This document shows positions 59,641 to 64,000 of a DNA stretch of 64,000 nucleotides, one piece after another. The position numbers were made by a program, and so were the translations under genes. How positions within the stretch are numbered: the stretch's first letter is position 1; the number at the start of each line of letters is the position of its first letter. This DNA comes from Cristatella mucedo. Lineage: Eukaryota > Bryozoa > Phylactolaemata > Cristatellidae. The notes under the pieces are model-generated. The model searched no databases, was not told the origin of the DNA, and saw only the letters and a program-made list of their open reading frames with translations. Location of the stretch: positions 7,601,001 through 7,665,000 of the forward strand of contig WPIO01000009.1 in assembly GCA_009760855.2 (NCBI GenBank). The letters are read 5' to 3'.

Positions 59641-60031
59641 TTCTTCCGAAAACCTGAGTTCTTGCGAACATTGTATATGGAAGCCGATGCAGCTAAAAGC
59701 TGTTTAAAGCTTGTCTGCTTGTTGTTTGACCGTTGCTCGTAAGAAATCACGTACCTACGGACGTTTATCGACGCTTATCGCTTCGGGCTGCTGGGTCTGC
59801 CATGCCGGCGGCTGCGTTTGATGTCAAGGTGGCCATTAACCTGCATAAAAGTTATGTTTGTGCGTACCTATTATCGCTTCCTTGTCGTAGTTCAAATGCA
59901 CTCCTAGACGTTGTTGGTGTTGCTAAGATCCGTGAATTGTGCACTAACAAAAGAAAAGCGCCCCCGGAGCCGACTCTGGGGCCGGGGCGGTGAGCTGAGG
60001 CACCGCTCGTTTGGCAGGAGCTTCGAGCTGA

Positions 60032-60284
60032 GTAATAATAATAATACATTTGATGTGGTGCCCTCAAATAACTCAATCTCTTTCTAGGAACTTACATTTG
60101 CTGCAAAGAAAGCACGGTCGAATGGTTATGGGTAGAATGCTCAATAAACAACAAGAATAGCACGGTTACGGGTGATATGCACAGGGTCACCATGCAAGTA
60201 TGGTTAGTGGCAGCATGTAGTGTCAGCACGAATAAGCCCGTAAAGGACGAATCATGGGGACCCACTAAATGCTGTGATAAATAG
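60032..60284 (-). mobile_element. LINE family 1 3' UTR, 5'-truncated
   Basis: From reversed ATT repeat to a sharp end at ataaatag, about 253 bp. It stops at the same base of the consensus as the copy at 63394-63651. Confidence 0.85.
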
Positions 60285-61999
60285 ATGAGTATCCGCTCGT
60301 TTGGTATTCCTATGATTGTCTCGAACCACTCAGCTCGTACTCCCTCAAGTGCTACTGTGAACCCGTCTAACCCAGTAGTCATCAGGCCTTCTATAACTCC
60401 GACGGCCCAACTTGCAGCTTGTCTTTTGAATGCTCGCTCAATGTGCAATAAACCCTTTTTAATAAAGGTCCTCATTTCAGAAAAGGATCTCAACCTACTC
60501 GCCTTGACTGAAACTTGGCTAAAATTGGTAGCTGGACATTGGAACGAGTCGTGGCTGACCAGTTGAACTCCTATGTTGAAACTTCAAGCCTTGCTAGTAA
60601 GTTCCAGTCTGGTGTCAGAGTTTCAGGTAGAATAGAGTCGGCATTGCTTTGGGTGTATAAAGACCTAATTAGAAATGCAAACTTAAGTAGAGTCTTTCTG
60701 CTTGTTTTGCTCGATCTTTCGGCAGCTTTTGACACTATCGATCACCGAGTCCTAATTGAGGGCCTCTCTCCTCACCACTGGCACTGCATTGCAATGGTTC
60801 AGGTCATACCTCAGTGGGAGACCAATTGATGTTAATGGACAAAGATAATCCAAGGAACCTCTGAAATATAGGGTGCCTCGGGGCTCTGTGCTTGGTCTTG
60901 TTCTTTTCACGGTTTATACTCTCCCTCTTTCTGCTGTGATTGCCAGGCACAATCTAGGCTTTCACTTCTATGCAGATGACGTTCAGTTGTACCTTTGCTT
61001 TGATCCCTCCCAGCCGTCCAGCATGTCGAACTCTCTCAACTCCCTTGCTGCACGTGTTGATGACGTCCACATATGGATGGCAGCAGATTTTCTTTAATTG
61101 AATGATGATTAAACCAACTTACAATTTATGGGCAAACCAAGTGTGATTCAGAAAAAAGTTGGCATGAAATCTAGGCGTCCTGTTCCGAAGTGACCGCTTC
61201 ATTAGACGATCATATCAGCTCCACAATCAAGCCTGCCTACTTTCAGCTGGATAACATTGCTAAAATTCGGGCTTGTTTAAACAGGAATGCCACATTTAAG
61301 TCGGTCCATGTATTTGTGACATTCCATCTTGAATCCAGTAACTTCCTGCTTGCTGGCCTACTATCGTGTGCTTACAGCTGGTGCAAAACTCTGTAGCTAG
61401 GCTTGTCTGCCGTGAGCTTCGCAGTTGCCACATCTTACCACTTCTAGCTAATCTGCTGTGATTCTCAGTCAAGCAACGCATCGACTTCAAGGTTCTGTCA
61501 CTCACTTTTAGGTCCATTCATTTTTTAGCTCCAGACTACCTATAAGATTTCCTCCCCCACCAGGCTAAGCATCGTTCCACTGCTTTTCGAAATCTAATCG
61601 TTTACCTATACCTCATACAAACCTCAGATCTTTTGGAGACCATGCCTATAGTTCGTATGCTCTCAAAGCCTGGAACTCACTCCCGGCTTGCGTCAGAACA
61701 TCCCCTGACTTGTCCTTATTTAAAAAGAAACTAAAAAACGTGTCTGTTTGTCACAGGATTTAGTGGGTCCCTGTGATTCGACCTTTATGTGCTTATGCAT
61801 GCTGACACTGTGTATGCTGCCACTAACCATACTTGCATGCTGACCCTGTGCATGTCACCCATAACCATGTTATTCTTATCGTTTATTGAGCATGCTACCA
61901 CTAACCATTCGACCGTGCTTCCTTTGCAGCAAATGTAAAGTGCCTATAAAGAGATTAAGTTATTTGAGGCACTTAATCAAACGTATATTATTATTATTA
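60285..61999 (+). mobile_element. LINE family 1 copy with internal deletion
   Basis: Starts with the endonuclease N-terminal part (LLNARSMCN, ISEKDLNLLALTETWLK), then jumps at about 60530 directly into RT (RVVADQLN-like, LLVLLDLSAAFDTIDH, a YADDVQLY box near 60975 with Val for Thr), continues with stops to the C-terminal block, 3' UTR and ATT tail (61985-61999). Confidence 0.85.
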
Positions 62000-62775
62000 T
62001 CGCCAAGCATAATCTAGGCTTTCAGGTCTTTACAGATAATACACAGCAGTACCTATGCTTTGATCCTCCCCAGCTCTCTAGCACGTCAAAATGTCTCCAC
62101 TCCTTTGCAGCATGCTTTGCTGGCTTCTGCACTTGATGGTAGCACAGACATGGATACATCCACATCCAAGTCGGTCCAGGCACGCGAGAAATCCTGTCGT
62201 CTCGACTTGTGTAAGTCACTGCTTTTAGGTCTAATGGCTCACTATTCACTCAAGCGCTTAAAGTAGGAGCAGAACTCTGCAGCCAGGCTCGTCTAGCGAG
62301 CGAATCGCAGTTGCCCCATTTCACCACTTCTCGTCGACCAATCGCAATGGCTCCGATGAAGCTGCGAATCAGGTCTCTTCATTCCCTGGCTCGAGCCTAC
62401 CTATCAAATCTACTCGCGAACATCCAGGCTAGGCATCGTACTCTGACTCAATTAGCTAAGCAATACCCCGAACAAACCTCAAATCCTTTGGTGACATTGC
62501 CTTTAGTCCGTGGGCTCCTAAAGTTTGAAGCTCACTACCTACTGACGTCACAACATTCCCGGCATTTAGAAAGAAGTTGACAACGCACTTGTTCCTCGAA
62601 GCGTTTACTGGATCCTTGCGATCTGTCCTTTATGTGCTTATGCCTGCTATCATTGTGCATATTACCACTAACCACATGTTCATGATTCCTTTACAGCCTA
62701 TGTAAATTGCCTAGGAAGAGATTATTAAGTTCTCTGGGGGCGCTATAAAAATAAATGATTACTGTTATCATTGTT
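62000..62775 (+). mobile_element. LINE family 1 fragment, decayed
   Basis: Follows the previous ATT tail directly: RT from cgccaagcataatctaggct through the C-terminal block, 3' UTR and tail (aagttctctgggggcgctat near 62729). Strongly mutated. Confidence 0.78.
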
Positions 62776-63393
62776 GCTAGTAAAGAGAACGCATTGAGCT
62801 ATTAGTGTGGGTTTGACGACTGCGTTGCCAAATGCCCGTGCACTAAATGTTGCCGAGTTAAGTAGTACAGCTGATTGCTTCCAGTCTAGTGTTTCGAGCG
62901 GTTCATTCAAATCCTCAAAGGAAGAACGGCGGCTCGTATATTTTTTTTGTTGCTATCCTTGCAGAGTTTTATACCGAATAGTAAATCGGACTGCTCGTGC
63001 AGTCGCGTTGACGCAGCTAGATTGGGAAGTGCTTCCCGCGAGGGAGCCGGCGGCCACCGTAAGCGAGGCCGACTCGCAAGGCAGACCGGTCGGCAGACAG
63101 CTGAGTGTCGTCATCGCGGCGGCGAACTGTGCCCTGGCTGACGCGCCCTGGGGCGCGTGACGATGGGAGCATCCAAATTGCTAGCGGTTCTCTTCTGCTC
63201 GGTGCCGTCGCGTGGGCGAAGCGATCGAGGATCGAGGTGGAGAATGATCGAGACGGCAAGTACGGCTGAGCGTCCAGGCTTGTATTGCGAGACCTCACCT
63301 CAAATGGCTTCGCGACATGTTTTCTACTACGGAGGAAGCTGTTAGTATGCCGGTCTTGGGAGTCGAACTCGGGCTTTCGGCGCCAAAAGCAAT
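62776..63393. other. Unassigned, GC-rich at 62995-63170
   Basis: A GC-rich patch with open frames on both strands (for example 62807-63160 plus) but no recognisable domain. It could be an exon or promoter of a gene beyond the window. Confidence 0.25.
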
Positions 63394-63651
63394 AGTAATA
63401 ATAATAATACACTTGGATAAAGCGCCTTCAGAGAATTCGACCTCTTTCTAGGCGCTTGACATTTGCTGCAAAGAAAACACGATCGAATGGTGAGTGGTAT
63501 CATGCTTTATAAACAACACGAATAACACGGTTAGGGGTGACATGCACAGGGTCAGCATGCAAGTGTGGTTAGTGGCGGCATGCACAGTGTCAGCACGCAT
63601 AAGTGCGTAAAGAACGAATCGCAGGGACCCACTAAATGCTGTCATAAATAG
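63394..63651 (-). mobile_element. LINE family 1 3' UTR, 5'-truncated
   Basis: About 258 bp from reversed ATT repeat to ataaatag, paralleling the copy at 60032-60284. Confidence 0.85.
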
Positions 63652-64000
63652 CAAGTAAATTAGCAGCAGTTCACTCCAGCAGGTGACCCTCCACTATCGT
63701 CGTCTCCCCCTTCGACGAGAAACTATCGTCGTCTCCACCCTGACGAGAGAGGCTATGCAAAACGCTCCTGCATAAAACTCACACAGTCTGCGTGGCTGAG
63801 CGGAGTTACAGGCGGGCATACATGTCTACTAGGGCCAAGGCCACCAGCAGCAACCGAGCGCCGAGGCGGCGGTGGCTCCAGCTGTGGTTTTCCCTGGTTT
63901 GGTGCAAGAATGGCCAAGTGAATACGTACAAGTTTTAAATAGCAAAAATGCAATCATTCAATGTGGATTAATCCCGATGTAATAATGATAATAGCATAAA
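63652..64000. other. Unassigned right end of window
   Basis: Contains an imperfect direct repeat of actatcgtcgtctcc (63692 and 63722); nothing else recognised. Confidence 0.4.

Overview
This is a stretch of animal nuclear DNA. Genes are split by introns with GT-AG borders, microsatellites are abundant, and CR1/L2-type LINEs and tRNA-derived SINEs are everywhere. The two protein genes are animal orthologues. I cannot name the species; repeat content and gene structure suggest an invertebrate, and that is inference only.

Layout: (1) Positions 1-29031, plus strand, carry a USP48-type ubiquitin-specific protease. I reconstructed 20 exons with consistent reading phase from the catalytic Cys box to the stop codon. 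The N-terminus lies before the window, and one short segment just after the Cys box could not be placed. (2) Positions 29032-41004 lie between the 3' ends of two convergent genes and are mostly retrotransposon: an uninterrupted 449-codon LINE reverse-transcriptase ORF, a second LINE family, an inverted LINE insertion of twin-priming type, and a decayed copy with endonuclease plus reverse transcriptase. (3) Positions 41005-56461, minus strand, hold a complete vigilin (HDLBP) gene: 15 coding exons, 1330 codons and about 15 KH domains. (4) Positions 56462-57870 are GC-rich and are the likely vigilin promoter and 5' UTR. (5) Positions 57870-64000 are a graveyard of nested LINE fragments with no confident gene.

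The mobile DNA is the most informative non-genic content. LINE family 1 ends in a conserved 3' tail followed by (ATT)n. A tRNA-derived SINE (SINE-A) has a very similar tail, so the LINE probably mobilises it. A second SINE (SINE-B) has its own 3' end. DNA transposons include an 814-bp terminal-inverted-repeat element inserted cleanly into a LINE, a foldback element with arms of about 130 bp, and a 185-bp hAT element that closely resembles SPIN ('Space Invader') elements, known for horizontal transfer between animal phyla.

The two genes need not work together: one encodes a deubiquitinase with DUSP and ubiquitin-like domains, the other a multi-KH RNA-binding protein. Their link here is convergent orientation across a transposon-rich spacer of about 12 kb.
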